Position numbers and translations under genes: made by a program | Source of the DNA: Poindextera sp965277425 | GTDB lineage: Bacteria > Pseudomonadota > Alphaproteobacteria > Caulobacterales > Caulobacteraceae | NCBI GenBank assembly: GCA_965277425.1 | Contig: CBDICR010000007.1 | Location: 1,302,001 to 1,366,000, forward strand | Length of the DNA: 64,000 nt | Direction: 5' to 3' | Part shown: piece after piece, positions 1 through 9,750 of the stretch | Numbering within the stretch: the stretch's first letter is position 1 | How the letters are laid out: every line of letters begins with the position of its first letter | The notes under the pieces: model-generated | Database searches by the model: none | Told to the model about the DNA's origin: nothing | The model's input: only the letters and a program-made list of their open reading frames with translations

Positions 1-3000
1 CGCCTTCTGCGTGTCGGGTGAGAGGATGAACGGTTCCTGGCAGGCATAGGGCCACAGGAAAGCGCCGACGTCCTCGCGCTCGCCGCCCGCTGTGAACAGC
101 CTCGACCAGACTGCCGCCAAACGATTAAGCGGCAACAGGACGCGAACCGCCTGTATGACGACTGTCGAATTCGCCGACCTAAGAAACTGCAGAAAACGCC
201 CGAGAATCACTTCGCCGTCCTGGCCGTAGGTCGGCGTCAGCTCATGGGCCCAGATGTGGCTGAAGTCCTCGATCAGCTTCACGTCGCCAGCAGGCCCGGG
301 GATCGTTCGCACCTCATGGGAGTCCGGGATGGGATGGAAGCGGGCGACATATCCCTCCATCGCACCGACCAAAGCCCCAGCCGCCTCAACTGGGTGGGCC
401 TCGAGGAAGGTCTGAAAGAACTCTCCGAGCAGGTAACGGGAAAGATCGTAATCTTGTCGCGCGTTCGACGACATTCTCAGAATTCGGCTCGGTCCCATCA
501 AGGTTTTGCGGTCGGTGTCGACACCTCTCCGGTAGACCTCAAGGTAGACCCTGGCCGCGAAGGCGGGATCAGCGTCGGCCAGGACCTGAATCTTTCGCGC
601 GAGCGCCGGAATCTCATCGGACGCAAATCGGTCGAATCGGGTGTCATCAAACACGGTCTCAAGTAGCGCGCGAGATGGATCTGGCGCTGTCGAGTAGGTG
701 TCCGCGACGAAGCCCAACGTCGGAACGACGTAGCCGCGGCTCTCGTCCAAGGTGAGCCCGTAGCCCAAGAGCGCCCGCATCGCGAGGCCGAGGTCTCCCC
801 GTTCCTGGTGGTCGACGGTTCGATCGATGAGCAGAAACCCGAGAACGCGCAACGGCCATGCGGTCAGCTCTGGCCGTGGCGACAGATCGCGGGCGAGACG
901 GACCCATGGTGACACCGGAGCGCCAGCGTCATCCTCAAGGCGGACCGATAGAGCACCAACGATGTGCGTGAGCGCGGCAACCGCGAGCTGATCGCCGGCG
1001 ACGCAAAGTTCCGCCAAACGCTGGGCGTCGCGTGGATCGACTGGTAGCTCCGCCGCCATTCGGCTCGTGACGCTACGGATGATGGGATCGCAATTGTCGT
1101 CACCGAGGAGGCGGCTGCAGGCGACCCAAAACCGCGCCCTGTCCCCACCGTCCGCCCAAAGCCCCTGCAGGACGAATGTCAGCGGGTGCCAGCATCAAGC
1201 CCAAAGCGTCTGCACGGGGAAAGGTCGCAGCCCCTGAGATGATCGCGCCTGGATCGAGCAGGAGACGACTGGCGGCGAAATCGAAAAGGAGATGATGGCG
1301 AAATTGAAGGGAACGCCCCTGATCGATTGCGACCAGGACGCCATCGGCTTCGAGCGACTGAAGAACAGCGGGATCCGGACTCGCGACATCGAGAAGCGGC
1401 GCCCGAAGTGCGCGAAGCTCGACCATTTTCACCAGCACCCCGCGAAGGCAAACCTCTCCCGGCCTGCCGTGTCGCTCGACCCGCCGCTCCCAATACAGGT
1501 TCATCAGTGCGAGTTGGGAGTCGACTCCGGAGAAGTTCTCGATGCCACCCAAGACTAGGTCGGCCAGCAGCCGAGTGTTGAACGGCACCATCGCGAGCTC
1601 GCGAAGCTTATCAGTTCCCGAATCCAGCACAGCGCCCAACTTTGGCGACTAGTCCGTGAGCTGGTCGAGCTCCGCGTCAGACCACTCTGGAATTCGAACG
1701 TGGACGACATCGCGAAAACGACGATCCTCGAAGTCGGGATTGGGCGGCGCGCCTCGAAACAGGCTTCGCAGCGATTGCCACATGCTCAGGTCGAATGTTC
1801 GGATCGAAGCAACGATGGTCCAACGGCCCCTGCTGGCCAAGACTTGCTCGATCAGAGCCCGAAACACCCCCTCCCCCGACCCGCCGCGGCTTGCGTCTAA
1901 TGCGTCGATAATGAGGTAACCGGGTGCGGTTCCGTCCCAGGCCGCGAGAATTTTCACTAGGCCCTGATCGAGATCGAGGTCGGCCTTGAGCCCTTCGAGC
2001 GACTGCACGGAGAACCGGTCAACCGCCAGCATGACGACATCCGATCCGGCGGCACGGAGGTCACGGCCCAGGACATTGATCACGGCGCTCTTACCGGCGC
2101 CGGGTTCTCCGACCAGCAGCAACGATCCGGCCTGCGCCGCCGCCTGGACGGCAGCTTGGCACTCTCGGCTGATCGACACCGACTGGCCGGCCTCGGTCTC
2201 GATCTTCTCGTAGGAGGACAAAGAGGCGATGGTTTGGTCCGTGTACGCGGTGGCTTGGCGATATCGCCGCGATAATCCGCACGGCCGCTCAGCTTTGCGC
2301 CCCTGGCGAAGAGATCGCGCCGCAATCCTGCCAGATCCACGCCGCCACGAGCGCTCATCAGGTCGCCGCTTATGCGTTCCAAAAGCTGCCAAATCACAAG
2401 CGTGTCGCTTGGATCAAGGAGAGCGGGGATCAAGCGCATCGCCAGATTGTCGACGCCGCTCGGATCAAACGGGTAGACGTAGGCCAGCCGTGACAAGTCC
2501 AGTGACAGGTCTGGCGGCATCGTCTTCCCAGTCAGGCTCAGCCACGCGCCGCGAAGGCATGTGTCAAAGTCGGCCAGCGCGCTCTGCTCGTTGGCGTTGA
2601 GGATGGAAGGACCGTTTTGCCTCCGAGCCTCCAGGCCCGTGGCGAGATGTTGGCGAACGGTCGCTGGCGTTCTCGGACCGACGGCGATCACGAGGCGGTC
2701 TCGCACCGGATCAAGCGGCCGACCCCAACCGAGGCGGCCTGCACCGTCCCGGCAGGCAAGCCATTGACGGACAAGTTGGCGGACAGTTTTGCCGTATTCG
2801 CTTTCGAGGTTCTGTGATGAGGACAGCGAGACCTTCGCTTGAATGGCGATGAAGCCGTCGTCCGACGTCGCAACGAGAACATCGTCGACCGGCGCTTCCG
2901 TCTCAAATCGCACGGACACCGCTTTGGTCGCCCCGAGACCCAGGCTTCGGTCGATAGGTTGTTCCGCGACAAGCCAAGAGCAGACCATCGCGCCGAGGCT

Positions 3001-3093
3001 TTGCTGAAAGTTGACGCCAGACGCGGTAGCGTCGCCACCGCCCGTCGCCAGGAGGCTGGCTGGATCGCTATTATTGGTCACGGACGGGAGCAC
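1..3093 (-). pseudogene. Broken Cap4-like nuclease / STAND-type NTPase, 3' end outside the window
   Basis: The product would be a large nuclease-NTPase of the kind found in phage defence. It starts at a GTG at 3093, just after an in-frame stop. Residues 60-90 hold E66-A-P-V-D70-D71 and then I84-Q85-A86-K87, the D...QxK layout of a PD-(D/E)XK nuclease of Cap4 type. After the break comes a P-loop, GEPGAGKS, and a Walker B-like YLIIDALDAS. Three lesions are visible: a one-base loss near 2254 shifts the frame, an in-frame TAG lies at 1649-1651, and a one-base gain near 1185 restores the original frame. From there it reads open to base 1. Reading continues cleanly on both sides of each lesion, so inactivation is recent or some indels are assembly errors. 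It follows the Abi_C gene by 120 bp on the same strand. Confidence 0.72.
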
Positions 3094-3213
3094 GGAGTGT
3101 CATGCCGGACAACTTACGGTGTGGCATCGGTCTCGGGAATAGCTGCATGTCGCCCTTGAGTTGGCCTTCCGGCTCGGTCTTTGGCGCATCGTCCAATATC
3201 GTCGGTGGCTGGC

Positions 3214-4485
3214 TCACGCCGCCTTCTCAAGCTCTGCGCTCCGCGCCTTGTAGGTGGCCACAAGAAACTCGACGAAGGTCGCCGCTGCGCCTACGGCCAA
3301 CCGGGCGTGTCGAACACCGAGGCCGCGGTGCGACGACGCCCGGCCGTGGCCAGTGCCATAGAGCTTCCGCAGTTCGGCCAAGCCCTGGGTGATCTGCGAC
3401 AGGTTGCTGAGCGTGCGCTTCACGCTCTCGGCGCCCTTGGCGGAATCGGGAATGCCTTCCGGGACCAACCGCAAAGCCTTCAAGACTGCCTTCACAAGGA
3501 CCGGGATGTCCGGATTGGGTGGCAACTCCACCTGCAACGCATCTGCGATGTGCTTGCAACAGGTCTCGACCATCTCCTTGGCCGTCCCGATCGCCAGCGC
3601 CGGGTCGGTATCGATGGCGGCTTCGATGCGCTCGATCTCTTGGTGCATCCAAACGCTCGAGAGAACCGCGGCGCTGGTGCGCAGCGACTGCTCGGCGCGG
3701 CGGAAGAGCGGATCCCACGGCTCCATCCGGTAGCGGATCCCGCGTGAGAGGGTTTCGCGCTCGACCAACGTCCATCCGCTGCGACGGAGCTCTTCGTTCA
3801 GGCGCGCGACGAGCGCCGTGACGTCGCGTTGGTCCGGACGGACGGCGGGCGACACCAGCCTTTCGACGAAGACCAGGAAGGTAACATCAGGACCTTCCAG
3901 TAGGTCGAAGCGTTCGTCGGAGAAGATCCAATCGTCGGGCCAGTCCTCCGGGTTGTTTACCCGATGCTGCCAGATATCACCCGCCGCATCGTTGAACCGA
4001 GGGTCATCTGACGGCAACGCCTTCAGATCGAAGACGGCACCAAGGAACTCGACATCGCTGAGCGCGCCTTGCCACACGACGCCCTCCGTCCGCAGCAAGT
4101 CGACGATCGCGCGCCGCGTCCGGTAAGAGACCGGCCCGCCCTCAAGGTCTGGGCGGCCAGGCAAGGCGATGATGAGCGGTGCCAGTTCGACGCTATACCA
4201 GCCGGTGCGGAACTGCTTCACCGCCTCAGTGAGTCGCGCCGCGACACGCTCTTCGATCTGGGCCTTGCGGTCGCCGATGGCGACAAAGGTCTCAGCCGCG
4301 ATCTCGACGAAGAGGGTGTAGAGGTTGGTCCCCCCGTCCCAGTTGTCGTAGCCGGTCTGTTCGAACCTACAGCGAGCGCTACGCAGGATCGACGCCGGCT
4401 CGACGTCGCCAGCGGAACGGAGCATCCGTGCGACTGTCTCCAGCACTTCCTCATCGTCGACCGGGAATCCGCCCGCGCGCGCCAT
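3214..4485 (-). CDS. AbiJ-like / Abi_C (HEPN) abortive-infection protein
   Basis: 423-aa protein that looks like an abortive-infection effector. Residues about 285-412 match the Abi_C (abortive infection C-terminus) pattern: an ALAIGTAKEMVE helix, then LRKLYGTGHGR and a closing HARLAVGAAATFVEFL helix. R373 and H380 form an RX6H motif typical of HEPN ribonucleases. Residues about 120-260 (YRTRRAIVDLL, FLxxVFDLKALPSDD, WIFSDERFDLLEG) look like the AbiJ N-terminal domain 3 that often precedes HEPN domains. It lies between two nuclease-STAND genes on the same strand, 90 bp after the upstream one and 120 bp before the downstream one, so co-transcription is likely. RNase activity is inferred from family and motif only. 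The alternative is a non-catalytic HEPN regulator. Confidence 0.75.
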   Translation of the reverse strand: MARAGGFPVDDEEVLETVARMLRSAGDVEPASILRSARCRFEQTGYDNWDGGTNLYTLFVEIAAETFVAIGDRKAQIEERVAARLTEAVKQFRTGWYSVELAPLIIALPGRPDLEGGPVSYRTRRAIVDLLRTEGVVWQGALSDVEFLGAVFDLKALPSDDPRFNDAAGDIWQHRVNNPEDWPDDWIFSDERFDLLEGPDVTFLVFVERLVSPAVRPDQRDVTALVARLNEELRRSGWTLVERETLSRGIRYRMEPWDPLFRRAEQSLRTSAAVLSSVWMHQEIERIEAAIDTDPALAIGTAKEMVETCCKHIADALQVELPPNPDIPVLVKAVLKALRLVPEGIPDSAKGAESVKRTLSNLSQITQGLAELRKLYGTGHGRASSHRGLGVRHARLAVGAAATFVEFLVATYKARSAELEKAA

Positions 4486-4575
4486 GCGTTACAGCTCCTT
4501 CGCCCGCGCGCGAGCATAGTGGAACGAAGCGGGAATATCGACAACGTATCGTTGTTGCCGGGCAAAGGCGCTGGG

Positions 4576-7500
4576 CTAGCTGAACGGCTCGAGGTCTTTC
4601 GCGTCGGGTATCGACCTCTTGATGAAGCGCATCCGCAACCGACGAGCGAGAGCGCCAACTGCGTCATTGCGGCCCAGCGCGAATTCCACCAGGAGCGCCG
4701 CTGCGCGGCAGGACGCCCCGCCCTTGGCCAGGGCCGTGGCCCAGCCGATTTCGGCCCCGGTGACGTCAATCTGTCCGAGGAGGCGATCGAGGCTCTGCGG
4801 CGCAAACTGCCGCACCAGTCTCAGGAAAAGCGCCGACTCCCCAAAGAAGCTGGGATGTCTCTGCGACAGCGCGCCCGCCACGTGCGGCTCGGCAGGCGCT
4901 AACAGGGTCTGGAGCAGATCGGGGCGAGCATCGGCGAAATTGGCGACGAGGCCTGGGCCGGCGCGCCAGTCGACGTGGTGAACATTCGATAGACCGATCC
5001 GACGCCCCTGTTCCACATGCCGAAACGCCACGTCGGGCGCCATCAACGCTAGGCGCGGGGCAAGGAGGTCGATCCGGTCGGCGTTGCGCGTGATCAGCGC
5101 GGTGATGGCGAGGCGGTGTTCGCGGCTTTGAAAGCAGACGCCTAGAAACACCTCAGCCTCGTGGAAAAGGTGGGCCCAGTCGTCCCCGATCGTGAGGCTG
5201 ACCTGCTCCCAATCGATCGCCGCCACGGTCTGATTGAACTTCGTGGGCGAGACCGTTGACAGAAAGCTGAGCAACATTGCGGCTTGCTGGAAGTCCCGCT
5301 TGGGGATCGCGGAGAGCTGCTTCGCCAGGACCCGTGGCTTGAGGCCCCCGCAGAGTTTGGCGGCGAGTCGTCGTCCGCGCGTGCTGGGACGGTGTTTGCC
5401 CTTGTAGATCCCAAGCACATCCAGGACGCGCAGAACGCGAGAGGCGATGTCGTCGAGCTCGTGGAACGTCGACACCGGATCGCTGTCGAGCGCCCGCGTC
5501 GCTGCAGGCAGGACCCCCTCGACCATGTCGAGGGCCAGGTCCTCGTCCGTCCAGCACACCGATTGACAGAGCCTGGCGTAGCAGACGATCGGCTCATCCT
5601 TCGGCCACTGTCGGCCTACAGCGACCAACGCCTTCCGATCCAAGTCCGCCGCAAACCGCGCCTTCCACGCTTCCGGACGCGCCCCGCCCGTCATCGACAG
5701 CATCTCGGCGAGATTGAAGGCGGTCTGCGCCGTCACGTTGGATACGGCTGCCGCGACTCGCTCGGGATCGGAGGCGCCGACCATCGCCTCGGCGAACGCC
5801 TTGTCGCTCTGACCCACACTGTTCGTGAGCCGTCCGACGCCGCCACTCGGGTCGTCCGGATGGGAGAACCAGTCCGCCAGAACGGCCTCATGACCCTCCA
5901 GGACGCTGCGCGGCCAACCCGGCGCATAGCGGTTGAGCTCCGCGAGAATGAGCATGGCGAAGGTCCGCTCGTCCGCGCTCCGGGCGGCCCAGCAGCGCGT
6001 GAGCAAGGGCGCGAGACTTTCCGGCCGCACGAGATGGGTCCAGTTGTAGTTCATATCGAGCCGGGGGAACTCATCGAGAAGCAAGCGAAGGCCCGCCAGC
6101 GGATGACTGGGATCTTCCAAGACGAAATTCAGCAGCGCGCCGACCGCCTCGCGGCCGGCCTGGTCCTGGCCCGCCAAAATACGGCCGAGCACCACCACCG
6201 CGAACCGCTGGTGCGGCGTGCGCAGGTCGGTCATCGCGATGACCAGCCGGGCGTCGACCAGCCAATCTAACGCGGCGTCCGCCGACGCCGGGGAGATCTT
6301 GGCGGCCGCCAACAGGGCGTGGACCTCCTCGCGGCTCGGCCGGGCGTCTCGCGAGGCGAGCTGGCGCAGGGCGATGGCGGCGAGCGTCAGGTCGGCGTCG
6401 GCGGCGCGCGCCGCGTCAGCCCCGGCGGTGGCGCGGCGCCACCCGCCGCCGAGGATGAAGCAGAATTGCCAAGGCCGGTCGGCCTGCTTTTCCGCATAGT
6501 CGAGGCGATGGTCGAGGGACTCGTCCATAGGACGGTCGCCGACGCGATCATCAACCAGGCGGACGACCGCCAACGTCGCGGCGCGATCGGCGCGCAGTCC
6601 GGCAGCGATGACGCCGACGGCGCGCTTGGCGTCGATCACGATGGCACCACGGCCGCCGCCACCCTGGCCAATCGCGTTGTGGGTCGAGAGCAGCAAGCGC
6701 GCCGGCCCGGTCTCCGCCTCGGCGGCCCTCAACACGGTGTCTGGTGTGAGGTGGGCGTCATCGATGATGTAGAGCGTCTTGCGGTCAGCCGGGGCGATCC
6801 AGTCGACTCGGTTCACCCGCGGATCGGCCAGCTGCATTACAGACCATCCACGCGCCGCGAAAATCCGGGCGGACTGCAGGGCGCAGACTGACTTGCCGAC
6901 GCCGGGCTGGCCTTCCAGCCGCGCGGAGAAGGCGCGCTCAAGCTCGGCGACAGCTGTCCGCGCCTCTGGCAGTAGCGGGCAGGCTGCGAGATCGGCGGGA
7001 CCCAGGGGTCGCCCCATTAGCGCCGGCCCGAGACCTCGTCCATTGTCGAAGGTCACCTCGCGCCAAGCGGAGACCGACGAGGACGCTGGCATAACTTTCA
7101 TCGCGAGCGCGGCGATGTCCTGGCGAAGGCCGGCCAGGGCGTCGCCCCCCGAAAAGCTGCGCAGCTCCGCGATGAGGCCGGCGAAATCGAACGCGAGCTC
7201 AGGATAGATCTGCTCCAGCACGCCGCGATGCTCCATGAGCAAGGCCTGGATGTCGCCCCATCCCAAGACCGTGACGGGAAACAGCCCCTTCGCCGTCCGA
7301 TCGACGGACAGCTTGCGCGCGGCCACCTGCAGAACGGCGTCCGTGGGCGCCGTCGTCGCGAACGTCCAGTGGGCTAGGCGCGGCTGAAACTGCTCGGCCT
7401 TGGCCAACTCCCCCTCGAGTTCAGCTACCGTCGCCTGGGCGCCGAGACTCTGGTCCTTGCCCTTGCACTGGACGCCGAGGAAGGCGTCGCCCCTCCCGTC

Positions 7501-7659
7501 TAGTGAGCCGAACACGTCGACGCCGGCCTGGGCCTGGCCGCGCCGACCGTGCTTCTGCGCATTAGAATCGCGCCAGACTGCCTTGAAGAGCGCCAGACAA
7601 AGGTCCTCGAACGTCTCCCACGACTTCGGCGGCGCTATCTGCTTTTCACGAGCGTCCAT
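4576..7659 (-). CDS. Mrr-like nuclease fused to a STAND-type NTPase (Avs-like architecture)
   Basis: 1027-aa intact protein. Residues about 12-140 look like a PD-(D/E)XK restriction-endonuclease domain of Mrr type: FEDLC helix, G-V-D48-V-F-G, then V-Q64-C-K66-G-K. A P-loop follows, GQPGVGKS at 250-257, with Walker B TLYIIDDAH at 295-303. The remaining 600 or so residues are helical and carry no motif I can name, as expected for the sensor array of STAND ATPases. This nuclease-NTPase-sensor order is that of Avs antiphage proteins, in which target binding triggers oligomerisation and DNA cleavage. No close family name can be assigned by eye. It is the first gene of a three-gene minus-strand run and is divergent from the XRE gene at 7891. 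Confidence 0.75.
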   Translation of the reverse strand: MDAREKQIAPPKSWETFEDLCLALFKAVWRDSNAQKHGRRGQAQAGVDVFGSLDGRGDAFLGVQCKGKDQSLGAQATVAELEGELAKAEQFQPRLAHWTFATTAPTDAVLQVAARKLSVDRTAKGLFPVTVLGWGDIQALLMEHRGVLEQIYPELAFDFAGLIAELRSFSGGDALAGLRQDIAALAMKVMPASSSVSAWREVTFDNGRGLGPALMGRPLGPADLAACPLLPEARTAVAELERAFSARLEGQPGVGKSVCALQSARIFAARGWSVMQLADPRVNRVDWIAPADRKTLYIIDDAHLTPDTVLRAAEAETGPARLLLSTHNAIGQGGGGRGAIVIDAKRAVGVIAAGLRADRAATLAVVRLVDDRVGDRPMDESLDHRLDYAEKQADRPWQFCFILGGGWRRATAGADAARAADADLTLAAIALRQLASRDARPSREEVHALLAAAKISPASADAALDWLVDARLVIAMTDLRTPHQRFAVVVLGRILAGQDQAGREAVGALLNFVLEDPSHPLAGLRLLLDEFPRLDMNYNWTHLVRPESLAPLLTRCWAARSADERTFAMLILAELNRYAPGWPRSVLEGHEAVLADWFSHPDDPSGGVGRLTNSVGQSDKAFAEAMVGASDPERVAAAVSNVTAQTAFNLAEMLSMTGGARPEAWKARFAADLDRKALVAVGRQWPKDEPIVCYARLCQSVCWTDEDLALDMVEGVLPAATRALDSDPVSTFHELDDIASRVLRVLDVLGIYKGKHRPSTRGRRLAAKLCGGLKPRVLAKQLSAIPKRDFQQAAMLLSFLSTVSPTKFNQTVAAIDWEQVSLTIGDDWAHLFHEAEVFLGVCFQSREHRLAITALITRNADRIDLLAPRLALMAPDVAFRHVEQGRRIGLSNVHHVDWRAGPGLVANFADARPDLLQTLLAPAEPHVAGALSQRHPSFFGESALFLRLVRQFAPQSLDRLLGQIDVTGAEIGWATALAKGGASCRAAALLVEFALGRNDAVGALARRLRMRFIKRSIPDAKDLEPFS

Positions 7660-7890
7660 ATCGCACTTCGGGGCCGAGACAACGCGGCGCGAAGGTCGCG
7701 AGGCGAGTCGTTCGGGCGAGTCTAGCCGGAATCGCAGCGTCGGGCGTCATTGGGTCCTGGCGGCGGCGGCTGGGCTCAACGCCGGGGTCGGCCACCGCGG
7801 CGACCTTGAAGTTTAAATGGATCATAATCATATTTAACTTGTAATTCATCGCTGAAAAGTGGATATCGCTTGTAGCAGCAGGAGACGATT
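7660..7890. promoter_or_regulatory. Divergent promoter region between defence run and XRE gene
   Basis: This 231-bp gap separates the minus-strand nuclease-NTPase gene from the plus-strand XRE gene. Bases about 7808-7850 are sharply AT-rich against a GC-rich background, as expected for the core promoters of both directions. The XRE gene has a good ribosome-binding site, AGGAG, just before its ATG. No exact -35/-10 pair or operator can be assigned with confidence. Confidence 0.4.
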
Positions 7891-8208
7891 ATGGCGACCA
7901 CCCTTGGAGACCGGATTCGCGAGACCCGCACCAAGCGCGGCATGAACCAGTCACAGCTGGCCAAGCTGGTGAAGGTCTCGCCGACGGCGGTGTGGAACTG
8001 GGAAGCGAACGGGGTGACGCCGCGGCCGCCGATGGTAAGCGCGATCGCCAAGGCGCTTGGCGTCAGCGAGGCCTTCCTGCTAACCGGCCAAGGCGCGGTC
8101 CCGCCCCAGCGCACCGCCGCGGACATCATCGCCGGCGCCGCCGCCGAGATCGCCGCGCTGAACGGGGTGCCGACCAGCCGCGTGAAGATCGACTGGCAGA
8201 TCGCCTGA
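7891..8208 (+). CDS. XRE-family helix-turn-helix regulator
   Basis: 105-aa DNA-binding protein. Residues 4-65 form a Cro/CI-type HTH_3 domain: LGDRIRETRTKRGMNQSQLAKLVKVS, then the recognition helix around PTAVWNWEANGV, and the closing AIAKALGVSEAFLLTG. The C-terminal 40 residues are an alanine-rich helix ending in VKIDWQIA. An AGGAG ribosome-binding site precedes the ATG. The next gene starts 19 bp after its stop, so both are probably one transcript. It probably represses its own operon and could also act on the divergent defence genes. Both roles are inferred from position. Confidence 0.85.
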   Translation: MATTLGDRIRETRTKRGMNQSQLAKLVKVSPTAVWNWEANGVTPRPPMVSAIAKALGVSEAFLLTGQGAVPPQRTAADIIAGAAAEIAALNGVPTSRVKIDWQIA

Positions 8209-8227
8209 GCCAAATCGGACAAGGCCC

Positions 8228-9145
8228 ATGGCCAAGGCTGTCGCCAAGCTCCCCGTCTATGTGGCGCTCGACGCGCTGCTCGCGGCCCTCGATGTGGCGC
8301 CGGTCGGCCCCGAGCAGCCAATCCTGCGCAAGAGCGCCGACAAGGAGCATTATGAGACGCTGCTGATGTTCTCGGTCCGAAAGCGTCAAGCCGCTCAACA
8401 TCATTTGCAGGCCATCGAGCGCATGCTGGACGCCGCCACGAAGACGGCGATCCAAGAGGTCGCCGCAGCGTCGATGTCGCTCCCCTCAGGTCCAGTCCAC
8501 AGCTACAAGGCCTCGGTCCTGACCTCAGCCGCCGAATATGTCCACGAACTGGCGGCGTTCCTGGCCGCCTTGCGGTCCGGCCTGGATTTCCTGGCCCAGG
8601 CGGCCGGACGATCGCTCAAGGGCGTGAAGGCGCGGTCGATGCACACGCTGGAGACCCTGGTCGACAAGGGCTTCGACGCGCCTGTGCTCGCGGTCGTTAA
8701 GGCTCACCAGGTGTGGCTGAAGGCGCTGCGGGACTACCGTGATGAGGTGGTCCATCGCCTGGTCGTGCCGGCGCCGGCGTCAGGATGGGTGGTATCGCAC
8801 AAGGGCAAGACAGCGAGCGCTCGTCTACCGATCGTCGTGCCGCGGCGGACGCCGGCCCTGTTGACGGACACCCGCCGATCGAGGGCGCGGGAAGCTGAGG
8901 CGGACGCGCCGACTGGGTTCGCGGTCCGTGAGTCGCACGCTACTATCACTTATGCCGACGGCTCGCAGGCGGTACTGAAGCACGACATCGCCTACGAACC
9001 CGCCGACGGCTACGTTCGGATCGAACAGCTTATGACCGAATATCTGGCCGCCTACGACGCCTTCATGATCGAGCTGCTTGGGGTGCTGAGCGGCATCGTT
9101 GGCCAGCAAACTCTGGTTCAGCCACCGAAGGCCGATACCCCATAG
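8228..9145 (+). CDS. Uncharacterised helical protein with a HEPN-like RX4H motif
   Basis: 305-aa protein not recognised as a named family. The first 200 residues read as long amphipathic helices (EYVHELAAFLAALRSGLDFLAQAAG). Near residue 170 comes ALRDYRDEVVHRLVV, in which R171 and H176 form an RX4H motif with the RD...H wording seen in many HEPN domains. The C-terminal third looks beta-rich, then ends in a helix. It follows the XRE gene by 19 bp, an arrangement common for a regulator and the protein it controls. With an Abi_C HEPN protein and nuclease-STAND genes next door, a defence or toxin role is plausible but only inferred. It could also be a non-catalytic HEPN protein. Confidence 0.55.
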   Translation: MAKAVAKLPVYVALDALLAALDVAPVGPEQPILRKSADKEHYETLLMFSVRKRQAAQHHLQAIERMLDAATKTAIQEVAAASMSLPSGPVHSYKASVLTSAAEYVHELAAFLAALRSGLDFLAQAAGRSLKGVKARSMHTLETLVDKGFDAPVLAVVKAHQVWLKALRDYRDEVVHRLVVPAPASGWVVSHKGKTASARLPIVVPRRTPALLTDTRRSRAREAEADAPTGFAVRESHATITYADGSQAVLKHDIAYEPADGYVRIEQLMTEYLAAYDAFMIELLGVLSGIVGQQTLVQPPKADTP

Positions 9146-9278
9146 GTCCCGTGCGGGGCACCAAGGTCCGGGTCAGGCCACCCCTCCGCGAATCTTTAAT
9201 CTCCGCCGGGCATAGGCATCAGCGCCCGCGCGAAGCCCCGACGCGAGCACTGCCCGATCGTCCGAAGTCAATAGCGGC

Positions 9279-9638
9279 CTACGCGGCGACCGCCGGCGCT
9301 GCATATTGAGACCGGCCTACCCGAACGAGGACGCCTTCTGCACAAAGTTTGCAAAGGTAGTGGCGGGTGACGCCAATCTCGGCAAAATCCTTAGGCGTGG
9401 CTACGCTCAGGCGCTGGACCAATTCGATGGCCTTCGTTTTCAGAAGTCCACCTTTTCGTACTACGGCTGGCGGCACCCGCGTAGGTTTTACGGCCTTCGA
9501 CGATAGGCGGCGGTCGTAGCGTAGTGGGATATGCTGTACGAAGTTCTGGTCTTCGCCGCTCCCGGCGAGCCACCGCTTCCGCCAATGTGTTGGTTTTGCG
9601 GAAAAGGGTACGGCCTCGCCCCGTTTTTCCCCCGACAA
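9279..9638 (-). CDS. Small protein with an AbiEi-type N-terminal winged helix, possibly a remnant
   Basis: Only the last 50 or so residues are convincing: LVQRLSVATPKDFAEIGVTRHYLCKLCAEGVLVRVGRSQYAAP. This follows the pattern of the AbiEi antitoxin N-terminal DNA-binding domain (ATPKDL...G..R.YL..L...G.L.RVGRG.Y). In full-length AbiEi a large C-terminal domain follows, and here the frame stops nine residues later. No AbiEii nucleotidyltransferase toxin is nearby. The start is uncertain: the longest reading begins at a TTG at 9638 and the first 50 residues look non-conserved. It may be a free-standing regulator or the left-over of a lost AbiE system. Confidence 0.45.
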   Translation of the reverse strand: MSGEKRGEAVPFSAKPTHWRKRWLAGSGEDQNFVQHIPLRYDRRLSSKAVKPTRVPPAVVRKGGLLKTKAIELVQRLSVATPKDFAEIGVTRHYLCKLCAEGVLVRVGRSQYAAPAVAA

Positions 9639-9750
9639 AGATTATCGACGCAGACGGCCGCTCTGGTCCATATGGCATTGGCCCAACCGGCAGGGTTGGC
9701 GACAGGTGGCGATAACGCAAGGTGTCCGACGACTGTGGAAGGAGACGCCG

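Noticed and set aside
2240..2270. Programmed -1 frameshift joining the two halves of the broken nuclease-NTPase
   Set aside because: There is no slippery heptamer at the junction, and the gene also carries a stop codon and a second, opposite frameshift.
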